A DNA stretch of 64,000 bases from Strongyloides papillosus (GCA_005656395.1 SRSI01000078.1:434001-498000); one strand, 5' to 3'; shown: positions 23,868 to 38,219, counted from the first letter of the stretch. Numbers and translations: made by a program. Notes: a model not told the origin generated them from the sequence alone.

Positions 23868-24491
23868 ATGACCATATTATTAAACTATCGACTTCTTAAA
23901 AATTCAACCTATAGAGTACATAATTTTATGCGACAAACAACAACCAATCTAAATGTTAACAATGCTCGAAATTCCACAACAGCTGCATCTAGATGTATTG
24001 AGACAGTTAACTTAAGAAGTGAGACTGATGCTCGGAAGGTTATCTATCAATTCTCACCTGAGGAACGTACTCTTTTATTAAAAGTATTACAAAAAGATAA
24101 TGTAACTGAAGGTGACCTAAAAATAACAAAAAGTGATTCAAAAAAATTATTTTTATTCAATGCTATACCTTTTGTTGGTTTTGGTATCCTAGATAATATG
24201 ATAATGATTATTGCTGGAGAGTATATTGATCAACAACTTGGTGCAATATTCACAATAAGTACAATGGCCGCAGCAGCATTAGGTAATACAATATCAGATG
24301 TCTCAGGGGTTGGTTTGGCTCATTATGTTGAATTGTTAGTTGGAAAATTTGGTATTAAACATCCTGATCTCAGTGCTGATCAACTTAATTCACGTAAAGG
24401 ACGTCTTATATCGAACATTGCCAGAGCGGTTGGTCTTGTTATTGGTTGTACAATTGGAATGTTCCCACTATTATTTTTTGATAACAAGTAA
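23868..24491 (+). CDS. TMEM65-like mitochondrial inner-membrane protein
   Basis: Single-exon gene of 207 aa. The N-terminal 40 or so residues are rich in Arg, Asn, Thr and Ser and poor in acidic residues, fitting a mitochondrial targeting peptide. The C-terminal half (about 95-205) carries the conserved TMEM65 core: IPFVGFGILDNMIMIIAGEY (TM1, 100-119), then STMAAAALGNTISDVSGVGL (131-150), then AVGLVIGCTIGMFPLLFF (187-204). Known family members are inner-membrane proteins linked to respiratory function and to mitochondrial sodium/calcium exchange. The ATG is the first in the frame and follows a TTTTCAG acceptor-like site. It converges on the minus-strand patched-related gene, whose stop lies only 250 bp away, so the 3' UTRs may overlap. 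Family assignment is strong; function in this organism is inferred. Confidence 0.9.
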   Translation: MTILLNYRLLKNSTYRVHNFMRQTTTNLNVNNARNSTTAASRCIETVNLRSETDARKVIYQFSPEERTLLLKVLQKDNVTEGDLKITKSDSKKLFLFNAIPFVGFGILDNMIMIIAGEYIDQQLGAIFTISTMAAAALGNTISDVSGVGLAHYVELLVGKFGIKHPDLSADQLNSRKGRLISNIARAVGLVIGCTIGMFPLLFFDNK

Positions 24492-24741
24492 CTACTGATA
24501 TATACTTATCATTAAGTAAAAAATAAGAATAGATTAACCAAAAATATGAACATTACTATTTATTATTAAGTACTTCTACGTCACAAGGTCAAAGTTTAAA
24601 TTTAACACATTTTAATGATATAATTATTTATTTCAATTACATAATTTATGTGTGTAGGATAAAATTAAGATATAAAATAATTAATATATATGTACAATTT
24701 TGCAAAAAAATGTTAAAAACAATATATGAATATTTATATTT

Positions 24742-27630
24742 TTATTCAACCTCCTTATCATCTTTCTTTACGCCTTTAGTTTGATCTTTCTTATAACAAA
24801 CAACTGTTATAGTTTTTTCACTCTGATTATCGTTTATCTTATCAGTCCATTTAACAGTTATGCTTAAAATGATAGGAAGTAAAACTAAAGCGTGAAATGC
24901 TCCAATAATTAAAACTAAAAAGATTGTTTTAAAGAAAACAAGAACCATGTAAGAATTGATAAAAGCAAGAATAGAAACACCAAGGATTGTTGAAAGACTT
25001 CCATGAACCACAGGCCATGCTAATTTCTCCATTGCTTCGATACATCTCTCTTTAGGTGATGTTTTATTTTCATTACTTATAAAACCATATGTTACATGAG
25101 CACTAAATTCAATTGAAAAACCAATTGCGAGGATGAGGGTTATCATAGAAATTGGATCAAGTTTTACCTCCCATAGGGCTAAAAATCCAATAACACCAAT
25201 ATCTATTGTTAACATTGCAATTGTTATCCATAATGTACATAATGGGTTTGGAATAAATAATAAAGCAATAAATATCATGCAAAGAATTGCTAAAGAATCA
25301 TTTTGCATTGTATTTGGAAGGAGGACATTTAATTGATCAGCGATTGGACGTGATTGTTGATAGGTAATAACATTATAATCAGGATATTCGTTGGATATCT
25401 CACGTAATTTACCAGTACATTCAACTAAATCAGAAGCAGTATTAAATTCAGTTACACCAATACGAAATCTAAATGATTTCATGACAAGATTATCCATATC
25501 ATTCTCATTCTCCCAAACAAAATCTTGTCCCCATATTTTGTAGAAGGCAAATAATCTTGACCATTCATAAACACCACGAACCCATGAATAATGATCATCT
25601 TGAAGGTATGTCTCAGTTACATTAGCATATTTAATGTATTCTCTTAGCCAATATTGAGTGCCTTTCTTTCCAATACTAAAACGTACTTCACTTTCAAATC
25701 TATTAACCATTTCTTCTAATTTATCTCTATTATCTTTAATAGTCATATTTGGAGAGTTAACAATAGCAATCACAATTTGATCACCACCATGGAACAATTG
25801 TATTTCCGTTGCAATTGCTGTAACAATTGGATCTGATTTTATCATTAATTTATCATAATCTAACCCTTGTTCCATTTGTGTTATGCCATATATTGATACA
25901 ATAAGGTACATGATAAAAATAATACCAATGAATATTTTTGTCTTCATGTTTAATAAAAATGGTACATAATATTTACGGAAGAAAGATGACATAGCTTCTT
26001 GGGATTTTTCGTTAAAATCAATATTTCTAGCACCAGCTTCAATTGTATTATTGGGCCCTTTGACAACAAATTTAATATTTTTATGTGATTTAAAATCAAA
26101 AGTATTATTGCTATTCTCATCTTTAGTCTTCCTTTGACCTACATACAATTCATTATGATAATCTTTTGCCTCAAGACATGGTATTAAAGAATTCTTACCA
26201 TTAATCTCAAATTTTGCACTAAATATCATTAAAGCAGCAAAAAAAGTAACTTGATAAAAGAATGTAAAGAACATGCAAACAGTTGTCATTGCACAAAATC
26301 CTTTTACGGCAAGGATATCTGTTGATGTACCAACGGCAAATGATAAAACATCAGTTATACTAGTTATGAATATTGCAATTGCAGCCTCCCCCATTGCATG
26401 TACCATCCTTTCCTTTAAAGCTTCATTTGTTTTTTGGGGATAGAGTGATTCACTATTATGCCAGGCAGCAACTGTTATAAACATATCATCAACACCTATA
26501 GATAAAACAAGGAATGGCGCAACAAGTGTTATTTCAGCAAAGAAGTATCCACACCATAATAAGGAACCAATTCCACTAATTATAGCCATTCCGGAACACA
26601 AAACGCCTCCTAATGCCAAGATTGGTTTGGAACGTAAGAAATCTATTCTAACTGGGATGTATGAAAAATTATTGTTGTATATAATTTTCATTGAATAAAT
26701 CGCTGTGAAGGTTACTAAAACGACAACAGTTACTGTAAAATATGGTTTCAGGCGATTAGCGTTATTTGTTAAACCGATATCAATAATTCTTGAATGTTTG
26801 ATGTGAAGTGTTAAATTAGGATGAGATGAATACTTTTGAACAATAAATTTACTTGCTTCATCCTCCCATCTCATGGACATTTCATTATAGTCATCATTAT
26901 CAAAACGCAAGAAATAAAAAAGCCTCATAGCTTTAGCAACCTTTATTGAGTCATTTTTAAATGTCTCAACACCACCAACATTAAATGCCATATAAATTGG
27001 AGAGCCATTAGTATTAGCTCTAGGAAAAGTAACACCAATCCCGTGATTCTCAAGTTCATCCTTTCTTTGCAATAAAGTTATAATAGAATTCTGTCTATAA
27101 CATTCTCCCTGCCAATTTAAACATATGTCATTAAAAGTAACAAAATCTTTTTGATAATTTTTAATATCACTTTCGTTAAGCGTTTTTTTCCATCTATTAA
27201 CCATTCTAAGAGATACATTCTCAGCAATTTCCCTCTCCACCACCTCAATATCATTCAAATAGTTTCCTGTCAGTATATTAGGATACACCTCAGCACCCTC
27301 ATTGTTGATCTTTTTTTTTCCATGAACCACAACATATAAATATCTATTCCATTCAAATGTTCTTTCAGGTAAAAATTCATTAGGTTTAACAGGCCATAAT
27401 TCTCTTAATATTCTTTCTTCTTCCCAAACAGGAGCAGATGCAGGGGTGTATAGTCTTTTTGCATCTAATAATGTTAATTCCTTAATCCAGTAAAATCCAC
27501 CTGACAAAAAAAATGTAAGGATAAGTGGTAGAAAAATAAATATAGGATAATAGTCAACTAAATAATTTTTTGTATAATACTTAAAGAATTTTATTAAAGG
27601 TTTATCCAAAGTCTTTATTTTCCATCCCAT
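24742..27630 (-). CDS. Patched-related (PTR/PTCHD-like) RND family protein with sterol-sensing domain
   Basis: A single uninterrupted frame of 962 aa on minus. Nematode patched-related proteins are RND-type membrane proteins linked to sterol or lipid handling, cuticle and moulting. TM1 is at about 30-48 and is followed by a large extracellular loop to about 290. TM2-TM6 (about 297-472) form the sterol-sensing domain, with the RND motif GVDDMF in TM4 (379-384). A second half repeats the layout: TM7 ([17 protein letters not shown]), a large loop, then TM8-TM12 with [19 protein letters not shown] as the matching TM10 segment. In that second half the acidic pair of the RND motif is reduced to a single Glu. 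The C-terminus is short and Lys/Asp-rich. The length is usual for the family. The lack of introns in a 2.9 kb frame is notable next to multi-exon neighbours. Which ptr paralogue it matches is not decidable here. Confidence 0.93.
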   Translation of the reverse strand: MGWKIKTLDKPLIKFFKYYTKNYLVDYYPIFIFLPLILTFFLSGGFYWIKELTLLDAKRLYTPASAPVWEEERILRELWPVKPNEFLPERTFEWNRYLYVVVHGKKKINNEGAEVYPNILTGNYLNDIEVVEREIAENVSLRMVNRWKKTLNESDIKNYQKDFVTFNDICLNWQGECYRQNSIITLLQRKDELENHGIGVTFPRANTNGSPIYMAFNVGGVETFKNDSIKVAKAMRLFYFLRFDNDDYNEMSMRWEDEASKFIVQKYSSHPNLTLHIKHSRIIDIGLTNNANRLKPYFTVTVVVLVTFTAIYSMKIIYNNNFSYIPVRIDFLRSKPILALGGVLCSGMAIISGIGSLLWCGYFFAEITLVAPFLVLSIGVDDMFITVAAWHNSESLYPQKTNEALKERMVHAMGEAAIAIFITSITDVLSFAVGTSTDILAVKGFCAMTTVCMFFTFFYQVTFFAALMIFSAKFEINGKNSLIPCLEAKDYHNELYVGQRKTKDENSNNTFDFKSHKNIKFVVKGPNNTIEAGARNIDFNEKSQEAMSSFFRKYYVPFLLNMKTKIFIGIIFIMYLIVSIYGITQMEQGLDYDKLMIKSDPIVTAIATEIQLFHGGDQIVIAIVNSPNMTIKDNRDKLEEMVNRFESEVRFSIGKKGTQYWLREYIKYANVTETYLQDDHYSWVRGVYEWSRLFAFYKIWGQDFVWENENDMDNLVMKSFRFRIGVTEFNTASDLVECTGKLREISNEYPDYNVITYQQSRPIADQLNVLLPNTMQNDSLAILCMIFIALLFIPNPLCTLWITIAMLTIDIGVIGFLALWEVKLDPISMITLILAIGFSIEFSAHVTYGFISNENKTSPKERCIEAMEKLAWPVVHGSLSTILGVSILAFINSYMVLVFFKTIFLVLIIGAFHALVLLPIILSITVKWTDKINDNQSEKTITVVCYKKDQTKGVKKDDKEVE

Positions 27631-30600
27631 ATTATTTTTTTTCTTTAAAGAATTAGAAAGAAAACGGATGAAGAAAAATAACTTTTATGTTGGTGAAAAG
27701 AAAATTAATATTTGCTGTGGTGAATAACTTTACTTTTAAACTGATTGAAAGTGTTGTTAAAGATCTATAAATAATTAATATTACATTAAATTTGTTGTAT
27801 AATATGATCATAAAAGAGAATTATAAAATTAATTAATAAAAGAATGGGAGATTATGACATAACAATACATAGAAATATAATATTTATAATTATGGTAAAA
27901 TGTGATGTTAAGTAACTTTAAAATTAATACAATTTACCGGAAGGTATCTATATATAAAGACATTAATCGACATTGTAAAAGGATTTTACACAAATAATTA
28001 ATTAACGAATAGGAATTTTTTTTATAACAATATTACAGGTAACTTGATCAAAAATGTAAAAATAATATATTTATAGATAGATAATATCAATATATAATAA
28101 AAGTTTAGGTGTTATGATGTTAAATATAGTATCGTTTAATAATATATATAACATTGAATAATCACCTATTGTCCTACATCATCCATACATCTTACGCCAC
28201 AACTACCTTCAAACTTCTACTATTTTGTCTTTTACTACTATATCTTTGAAATCTTATTTCCATACAAAATATATAAATGTCTATTTGATACAACTTACCA
28301 CTTATCATATAGAAATTTACAAAAGCAATAGTAAAGTAATCTATCAATTTTATTAATAATATGTTATAAAAACTGATTTCAAGAAATAATCTTTAATGGC
28401 ATACATACGTCGGAAAAAAGGTAAGGAGGAAAAGAATTAAGACAGCAGATTAACATAAATATTTGAAAGATTGCAACTTATTTCTCTTTTTTTCGTCATC
28501 AACCTCAAAAATATTATCTTTGTAATTTTTTACCTTTTTTGATAGATATTTAAAAGAGGATAATATATTTTTTACCATTTGTTGATCATAACAAGAAAAT
28601 CTACAAAATATTTGATACATTAAGGTTTGTTTTTTTATTTAAAACTCAATCTATAACTGGTGGATTATCTTACAATTATAAATGAAATCACTCATCAAAT
28701 TAATTGCTCCACATAATTACTCTCCTTTTTTTACATTTATTTTATTTTCAAATATAACTTTCGAAAAGAAAAAGTTTGTGATGATTGTATTAATGGGGGA
28801 ATGAATTAATGTATATATTTATGGGTGATAGAAAAATCAAATTCTGGATCATAAAAATGATGAAAGTGAAAGGAAGGTTATTGTATATTTGTAATAAATT
28901 TAAATATTATTCTATCTTATTACACGCCATACTTTTTGTAAAAGTTTCAAAAATTGACATCTATTGAAGGAGATTGTTATACAATTTCTATCTGTATATA
29001 TTTTTAATGTGGTGAAATAAATTAAATTATAATTTATTTATGATTATAACCATTTCTTCTTCTTAGATTTTTATTGATTTTTAATTATAATAATAATATT
29101 AATATGTTAAAAATTAAATAAATATAAAATTTTGTTGAGATGAAAAAAATATTTTACAGTGCTATGGTAACAAGTACATTTTCATCAGTTTCTCTATCTT
29201 TTCTTATTTCATTTTTAGTGATTTTTAATTAAATAGACATACAAATAAATGATTATTTTTTTTAATTGATTCTTCATTGATAAAAGAAATAATATAATAC
29301 TTATTATATTAATAAAATACATTATGAATTTATTTTTTTAAGAAAAAAAAGATATAATAAAGGAATTTTTTTATTTAGATAAAATAATTATACATATATA
29401 TTGTATGTGATAAAGAATAGACAGGAGGTTTATGTGTATGTGTGTGACCTCACATATATAATCACGATAAACATTTTATACTTTAAAAAAAGGACAAAAA
29501 AAATAAATAACCTTTTATTATGTTTTTTATATATATTAAATATGTTATCAATATTTAATTACTAAAATTATATATTTATCTACAAACCGACACGTGGCCA
29601 TCATGTTGATTGCTTTTCTTGTAATTTTTATTATTGGCTATCATTATTATACTACCCACTCATATATTAAAAATTGATGTATTATTTTAAAAATGTTAAG
29701 AGGATGTAGTTTGTTAACTTGTTTTTAGTATTATTCATCGAGAAAGCATAATCTTAATATATATAAATATATCTACATATCTAACGGCAATAATTAGTAT
29801 ATTATATATCATTTAGTTGATGTGAATCTTTTAAAAATGACAAAAAAAATTTATTGGTTACTCTATTCGATTTGTTAACTTTTTACTTTTTCTCTCCACT
29901 CGGTTAGTCAAAATTAAAATTATAGTTTTAATTTATGAGGCTTTTTATTCTTCGTTAATATATATTTTAAAACAAAAATTTTTATCACGATCAAGAGAGA
30001 GACTGTTTTGGTACATTTGTGACATAATTTTAACCGTTAACATTTGCTAAACGATTTTATTATTTTAATATAATACCATACTATTTTAGTAGAAATTTTT
30101 ACCATATACAAAATGAGTACCTTAAATTTCGTTTATAAAAAGTTATAAAATTATCCTTATTTGTTATATAAATTTTTAGTATGCCTAATTACCTAATTAG
30201 TTTATCTTTAAGGATTCATTGTATCATCCCTTTTTATCATAATGGTACTAAAGATCTAAAGATGATTCAGGTCGCCTAAAATGATAATTTTTCCATACAT
30301 CTACATATATAAACACATATATATAAATATATATTCATACAAACATATTTTTTAGGAAAAATGATTGGCTCTACTAAATTGTTTAACAGCTTCAAAAAAT
30401 GTTGTTTACATTTAAATATTCTTTGAATTCATTTCCTCACTTACCATATTACTTTCTGAAATTTTATCTAAAAATATTTTCTTTTTTTTTGATAATATAT
30501 TACCATTTTTATGTTTATATTTAGTAGTTAAAAGTTCATTAACATTAATTGTCATTATCATCTTCTTTTTCCTTTTTTTTATTCTATTTTCTACATAATA

Positions 30601-33600
30601 TCATTTTATTTTTAATAATAATAAAAAAATTAGTTTATATTGAAATAATTTTACTTCTTTGTATTTGTTATTTGAAACAATAGAGTAACACACAGCCTAC
30701 AAATGTACTTATTGTTTATAGTATAAAAAATGTTCCGTATAAAAACTACAATCATTTAGTCTTAATACTTTTTTTTCAAAAATATATTTTGTCGCTTATA
30801 TACTAACATTATTTGCTTAAAATTTCTGTCAACTAACTTTATAGTGTATAGAATAACTTCCTCTTCTCTCTAACTATATATTTTTAAGTTTGGGGTAGAC
30901 CGCATATGTAATATTATAATAATGAATAGGGACCTTAGATGTTTGATCGTTAAATGCTTATCAGTCAATTTTATTTGTATATTTAAGAACACATATTGTT
31001 AATAAAATTTGTCATTTTCATAACCCACCTATGACTATATTAAATAATAAAAACTCCTATTAATGCCATTTACATATCCTCAATATTTATGTTTGATAAA
31101 CTTTTAGTATAAATAGAAATATTTATAAAATTCCAATAATAAGTGAACTCTTTACCGAAAAACCTTATTATGTTATAGTCATCTTTGATCTCTTATTAAA
31201 TTATTAACAATTGAGACTGTATCTATATGTATGTTAACTGAAAAATTTTTGTGTATTACTACATTAAAATTATCATTTTGCCATCCAACCTTCTCTTAAT
31301 AATTATTTATAAAAATTATATTCTTCACGATATTATTTAAAATTTCTTTTTTTATTATTAAAACATTGTTTACTTTTATATTTTTATAATAAAAATAATT
31401 AGTTGTACATATAAATTTGTGTATTATTAAATGTACATCTAATTATTAAAAATTTTGAAAGAATAAAATTTTTTTTCCTATTTATCATTTCTATCTTAGA
31501 TAAGAAAGATAGAATAATAATCCTCCAGTTAAGTATATAAAAGGTAACTGTTAATCTTCTCTCAATTATTCTTTAAGAAAGGCTCTTTTTTAAGATAAGT
31601 AACTTGTTAAATAATTGTTGTGTCTACAACTTTTTTCCTTAACATTTTATATACAACATGTCATTATTTTTTATAACATTAATAATTAAGTTAAGTAGAA
31701 AAAAAACTTCTTTTGTTATTTTTTATTTCAAAAAAATTACGTCATCAAAAGATATACCACTAGGGCTCTCAGTATGCGAAAGTTTTTTTTATTTTCTTTT
31801 AGATACAAAATATACCATCCATATAACATTTACATCTGCGGTAATATGCGTATGTGATGGTGGTGAGTTTACATAAGCAGAAAATAAAATTATGATATTT
31901 GTACTTTGTAAAATGCACAGAAGGAGAAATGAGTGTATATGTAATGATGATGTCTTTCGTTATGTAAAAATGTAGAAAAATAATTTTTAAACAACTACGT
32001 GAAAAATTTTTAATTAGAAGTGTGATAAATGTACACTAATTAGTCATTTTATTGGAATATATATACATATATATTTTTAATAAAGCATGTTGATATTTTT
32101 TATCATTAAAATACATATATGATCTACGTTTTATGTATATATTTATTTAAATCTTATAATAGAATAAAAATCTCTATATTATTACATTTGTAAAACGTTG
32201 GTTTTTGCTTGTTATGTTAAATATATAATGTACGTTATATTTGTAGGAGATATATAAAATATCACAAACATTAATGTCATTATCATTGACGAATGGTTAA
32301 TGGATAAAGTGTAAAATGAAAAATTTTTTAATAATCATTAAACTTTTTATTGTTGGTGTCTACAATGAACTAAAATATTGTTATGTTATTTACTATAAGA
32401 TTAGTAATTTTTAAAATATATACATATATATTATATGTCTTTATTTCAAGTCTTTCAATAAACATTTAAATTGGAAGTAATATATATATGTATATATCTT
32501 TACAAATTATTTCTTTTTTCAAGACAAGTATAATAGATTCCTATATAATATTTTTTCATCCCAAACTACGTCACCTTTTTTACTTTTTATCTCACAGAAG
32601 TCATTTTCTAATATGTTCATTTTCTTATTAATTAAATTTGAAAAATGTAGGACACCCCAATGTAATCTTTTATTTTTTTCTCCTATAAATAATTATACTC
32701 CCATTGTTATTGCTTGTAGTGAGGATTAGTTTATAAAAAATTATTGTATCTGAGTGAAAATATTTAAACATTTCCTCTTTTTTTATATATATATTTTAAT
32801 AGTAATTAATTTCACATACTTAAGATGCAAATTAATGATAGTAAAATTTTTTTAAAGTGCATCATGTCTTAGTTTATCAAACAAAAAGTAAGTCATTGAG
32901 ATGTATATATATTTTTTAACTAAATTTGTAAAACCCTATTTTTGATTATCCTTTTCCATCTCCATCTTCCATCAGATATGAAATATGTCTTTTTGGGTAG
33001 AGTATATTTTAGTTATGTTAAAATAATTTAATATTATTTCTCTCGTAGTCGTACTTTTTTTTATATTTTTTAATTTTTAATTGACAACATAGAGGATTAC
33101 TTTGATGGAGAGTCAAAATTTTCCAAAGTACAAAAAATGTCATTTATCGTGTTGTATTAATAAAATGACATCAAAATTTATTCTTCAATGAACTTCAGAC
33201 ATTCCAATATTCGTATAATTTATGATCAACAATAATCACACCTTAATCGTATACCAGTGACATTGTTGACGTAGGGGAAAAAAGAAAATTTTCTTTTTTT
33301 TTCTTTTCAGAGAACCGTTGGCTGGCATGAATTATAATAAATACACATTTATTATAAATGTATATGTATGTCTATGACCAGTTGTTGAGTAAATATATAA
33401 TTTTAAGTTTCATTTCTTTATTAAAAAATGTTTACTTGTTTTGATGTCTTACACTTTTAAAACTTTTAAAAATGCCTTAATCACAAATAACTTTCATTTC
33501 CATTACATTTTAACTATGTTTATGTCAGTGAATTTTAATTAGAAATGTATGAAGAAAGTTTACAGGTTGTAAACAAAATTATTAATTAAAATATGTGTTA

Positions 33601-35835
33601 GAAAAATTGCACTTGTATAAATTGTTCGATGAAACATTAAAAATATGTATATCTTTTTTTTCTACTTTTTTCTCTAACATATATTAGTCTATAATCTTGT
33701 GTATTTGAATTCTGACTAAAAATTATTTTATATGCTCATTAAAATGACAAAAAATAAATAAATAATATAATTGTAAGGGTTTCATAGTTTAAACATATTT
33801 GATCACGTGCCTTACCCTTCCAATATTATTTTCATTTATTAAAATGCTTTTATCATTAAAACTTTATTTTCATTTCCTTCCTTTTAATCATTCAAAAATA
33901 GTTGTATATATGTGTATAGTTTAAAGAAAAAGAATATTTGAATTTTTAAGCACTTTAAAAAGTATCGCAACATTTTATTAAAAAGGCTTCCTTTTTCATT
34001 TTATATTCATTCCAATAGTGCATTATCATACATTTTTTAAATCTTCTAACTGAAAAAGGCAATATTTTATATCGCTCTCTTATATTCATTTCCTAACAGT
34101 GAAGAGATGATTGAAATTTTATGCAATGCTTCCTTTTACATAACTTTTTCTCTCATTATCATGAAGTTTTTATTCTTAATATTATTGAAGCTATAGACAT
34201 TTAAAAATAATAAAGAAATAGAGAGAGAGGGATATGTTAAGGAAGAGGGGGAGATATAAAAGAATCTCCATATTTTTTTCATTTATTATTTTAGCAAATA
34301 TATATTAATTTCCTTTTTTAATTTAAATCCTATTCACATCGTCTTATTATTTTTTTTTATAATCCTTATAATGATTGATAATATATTTTTTATACTCTTA
34401 ATGGATGTGTTAGAATACATATCTTAATTTATTTGAGATATAAAAATATTATTTGCGTCAAAAATGAAACATTATTTCAAAGAACTTCCATTTTTTTGTA
34501 ATAATGTGCGTAAAAGATAGTCGTAAATTAATAGATAATACCTTATTTGTAAAGATAAAATATTAGTCATTCAAGAAAAGTATTATTACTAATACTTGAA
34601 AATTAAACTTCAATATATTAAGATTGATAGTTTAAGTTAATATTTAATATATAACAAATGATGCCACTAGGAATGTATTACATTTATTTCATTTACTTTT
34701 GCATAGTGATCACATAACTCTATTTTGTGTGAATTAAATATTATAAGTAAGACAAAAATAAAGATATAAGTTCACATGCCTTTTTTCCTTATAATTTTAT
34801 TGAAATATGTTAACAAAAACTAAATAATATTTTCTTATTTCTTTTATCTCCCATACATTTTCTTTTTTTTTACAATATTTGCCCCAAATATAATAAATAA
34901 AAGTTAAAATTCAATTCATCCTTGATTTTTTAAGTAGATATATACTTTTAAATTGACAATCATTTTATAAATTTACCTCAATAAAGTTAACATTATATAA
35001 CGATATTTATAAAGTATATTTGCGTGGTTGGTTCCAGAACTTTTCATCTTCTAAACATTAAAAACTACAAGTATATTACTTTTATAAAATATATTTGAAT
35101 CATTTTCAGTTGTCCTCACACTATCTATTTTACATTAGTTTTTCATTTTAAGTTTCCTCTGATATCTCTCTTCAGACAACACTGGGAGTATGTAGTATTG
35201 CATTGAACTTTCTAGCATTATACATATATATATGTATTTTCCCTACACTTCCTGTTAGTATTGCGTTCTTAAAGCTGGCTTATTTTATTAGACCCCCTAA
35301 AAAATTAAATTTTTGAAACTTCCGCAATGACTACATACTCTCTTTTATCTCATACATACATTCTTTTATTACTCAATTATTCAGCAGACATATAAATATT
35401 TTTATGTAATAGTGGTGTAAAATATTATTTTAGATATATATAATACAATAAACATATATATATTCCTAGAAGGCACAATTTAATATTAATTATGGAAATA
35501 TATATTTTGAGAGAATATAAAATAATATTTCGACTTAATTAATATATGTTTTTCAGTTTCTATTTAACGAATATATTTTTATCTTTTTTCATTTATAAAA
35601 TCTTTTTTATTTTTAGCAGATCATTAATACTATAATAATTTTTATATTTGTCTAATATATATATATATATATTTCTTGATATGTATATAAGAATAGAATG
35701 CTGATCTGTATTTGGAAGTTTACTATTGAAGAAACCTACTAACAAAAGTTTAAATAAATTTTTGTTTTAAAATAATACATAATTTAAGAAGAACATTTTA
35801 AGGCCAACCAATATATTTTGGTCGGTTCTTAAGAA
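27631..35835. other. 8.2 kb gene-free region between the ptr and ETS genes
   Basis: AT-rich sequence with no convincing coding frame. A small inverted repeat lies at about 31490-31513 (TTCTATCTTAG..AAGATAGAA), and an (AT)n microsatellite at about 35653-35672. A CACGTGGC E-box-like sequence is near 29590. An ETS-type site lies at 35247-35255. The last several kb are probably 5' regulatory sequence or untranslated exons of the ETS gene, since developmental transcription factors often have long upstream regions; this is inference. Confidence 0.5.
35247..35255 (-). promoter_or_regulatory. Possible ETS-factor binding site
   Basis: The plus strand reads ACTTCCTGT, so the minus strand reads ACAGGAAGT, the textbook ETS consensus around a GGAA core. 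It lies about 580 bp upstream of the ATG of an ETS gene, so autoregulation is conceivable. A 9-bp match can easily occur by chance in a window of this size. Confidence 0.25.
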
Positions 35836-38219
35836 ATGAAAAAACAATCTATTTGGAACGAAAATAAATACAATTGTCCTGCCATTGCATCTTCACCACC
35901 AAAAATAATAAAATCTTCATCTGATAATCTTATTGATCCTGGCAGTTTTATACCATCACGTTTTTCAATCATTGGGTCCAATAACATTAATACTGACGTT
36001 ACATCGTCGGCTTTACCAGCCAAATATTTATTAGCAGCAGCATTTGCTTCAAACTCCCAAATAGCAAATATTCCACAAGGAACCTCGTTAAATGTTTTTA
36101 AATCATTGACATCAGATTCAATTGGTTCGTCAATCCAACAACCTATTAATACATTTCCTTTAAACGGATGTCAACAAGCATCAAATCTTCTACAACATAC
36201 AATAAATAATTCATTACAAGGAAAAACATCAACAACCAACTTCTTAGCAAATTCACCACTCTTTCAAAATTCGCCCTTAGACCAATCAACTAATAATCTT
36301 TTGTTACCAAGATTAAGATCAAATACTTTTACAATATCTTCACCTGGGCAGTCATTAAATCAAAGTTTGATAGATGATACAATATCATCATCAAATAATA
36401 GCGCATTTTCAGTAATTCCTAATTCCACATCAAATAATAATAAATATACCTTACAAAATTCAATAAATAGTGGTACATTATCAAGTAATTGTTCATCTAT
36501 ATCATCAAATACAGATATAGTATCAGCAGCCTCTATGGCAGCAGCAGCGTTAGTTGCAGATAAAGCACTAAATTCATCTCCATTCCAGAATCACAGAAAT
36601 TCTTTTAGTCTCGATAACCCAATGCAATCTCCTTTAAATAATCCATCACTTTACCCACAATTATTTTGCCTTCAAGGATTGCTTGATGGTATCAATACAA
36701 ATATTTTACGATCTCATATGAATACTTCACAGTATAAACCAATTCCAAATAATACCCATGTTGATCTCACACGTTTCCGTTATAAGTCACCAAAAGATTG
36801 GACGGCAGATGATGTACTAGCATGGATGATAGACGTTGCAAAACGGCATAATATTGGAATGGAGAGATTTGATTTGACACAATTTGCTACAATTAATGGT
36901 AACTTGCTTTTAATGATGCAAGAGGAACATTTTATTGAACGTGAACCAACACACGGAAAATTGCTATATCAAGAATTGTTGCATTTAATAACTGGTTAGT
37001 TTTAAATCGAAAAAATTTTTTTATTTATTTTTATCACCTGATCTTTTAATATTTGCTTATTCTTCTTTATTTTTTTAAAAGATATGATAGGGATAAAGAA
37101 ATAAAAAAAAGAATAATCAGATTTTTCCATAACTGAATCCTTTAAGTAAAAGTATTTATGTGAATAAATCTTGAAAATTCTGATAAATGTAATTTTAATC
37201 TATTTTTTTATCTCAAAAATGCGTCGACATAAATTAAAATAAAATAAAAAACATAAAGTACAAATAGTTTAATTTTTTATCTATAATTTAGAAACAAATA
37301 ATAATTATAAGAAAGTTGATGAATGTGCTGTATCATACTTAGTTCAACGGTTAAAGGAAGAGGAAACAAGGAATAAGAATACTAATAATCTTTTGGCAAC
37401 TCAAGCGTTAGGTAACAACTTTGGAATAAGTAGAAATCAAGCGTTAGCCGCTAAAGCAATTCCATTTCAATCATTATTAAATGCCTCTTCGCAAGATACA
37501 AATTCGCAAATAAATATGTCTAACCAAATTCCAAGTCTAGGAATCCATCAACAACAGTCAAGTAATAGTCAATTAAATTATTCAACGCCACAAAATCATG
37601 ATAAGACACCTTCAACATCAAGTATAAAGACATCTCCTCACAGTATTCAACAAAAATTAAATAAATCGGATTCGCTACTTGTTAATGGATCATTTAATTT
37701 ACAAAATCATTCTCTCCATCCCTCACCATCCTCTTTTATACCAAATCAAGGAAATGATACAATTATAGAAAGGAATACATCAACGCTTCTTCAAAAAGGG
37801 AAAGAAGTTAAGACAAGAAGAAAGTCTCAACATACAAAAGGGAATAAATTATGGGAATTTATAAGGGATGCGTTGAGAGATCCAACAACAAATCCTTCAA
37901 TCGTTAAGTATGTATACAAACTTTTTTAAAATTTTTTTATTAACTTTATTCTTTCAGGTGGGAAGATCCTCATCAAGGTGTTTTTAGGATAATAGAATCA
38001 GAAAAATTGGCTCGTTTATGGGGAGAGAAAAAAAATAATCAGAAGATGACTTATGAAAAATTGAGTAGAGCAATGAGAACATATTATGAAAAACAGATTC
38101 TTGTACCGGTTCCAAAGACAGGATTATACCCTAAAAAGTTAGTTTACAAATTTGGACCGTGCGCTCACGGCTGGAAGACTGATATGTGTTCAGGAATCCT
38201 GAAGCGCAACTACGAATAG
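35836..38219 (+). CDS. ETS transcription factor with PNT domain (ESE/ELF-like)
   Basis: Three exons are read (35836-36994, 37292-37907, 37958-38219) with GT..AG introns and consistent phase, giving 678 aa. The first 300 residues are Ser/Asn/Gln-rich and disordered, with an Ala-rich patch. A Pointed/SAM-PNT domain occupies about 309-386 (PKDWTADDVLAWMIDVAKRH and onward). A second disordered stretch leads to the ETS DNA-binding domain at about 571-664: KLWEFIRDALRDP, then VKWEDPHQGVFRI, then the recognition helix MTYEKLSRAMRTYY with both DNA-contacting arginines. The two halves of the ETS domain are joined across a 50-bp intron. The VFRI..ARLWG..KKNN..MTYEKLSRAMR..LVYKFG..GW pattern is closest to ESE/ELF3-type factors. 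The wing between ILVP and LVYKF is about five residues longer than usual. The role is nuclear, sequence-specific transcription control; targets are unknown. Confidence 0.92.

Noticed and set aside
31658..31876. 72-codon open frame on plus
   Set aside because: Low-complexity, no domain, no splice context and AT-driven composition; looks like chance in a gene-free region.
35654..35673. (AT)n run near the ETS gene as a promoter element
   Set aside because: Simple microsatellite; AT runs are everywhere in this window and nothing ties it to a start site.
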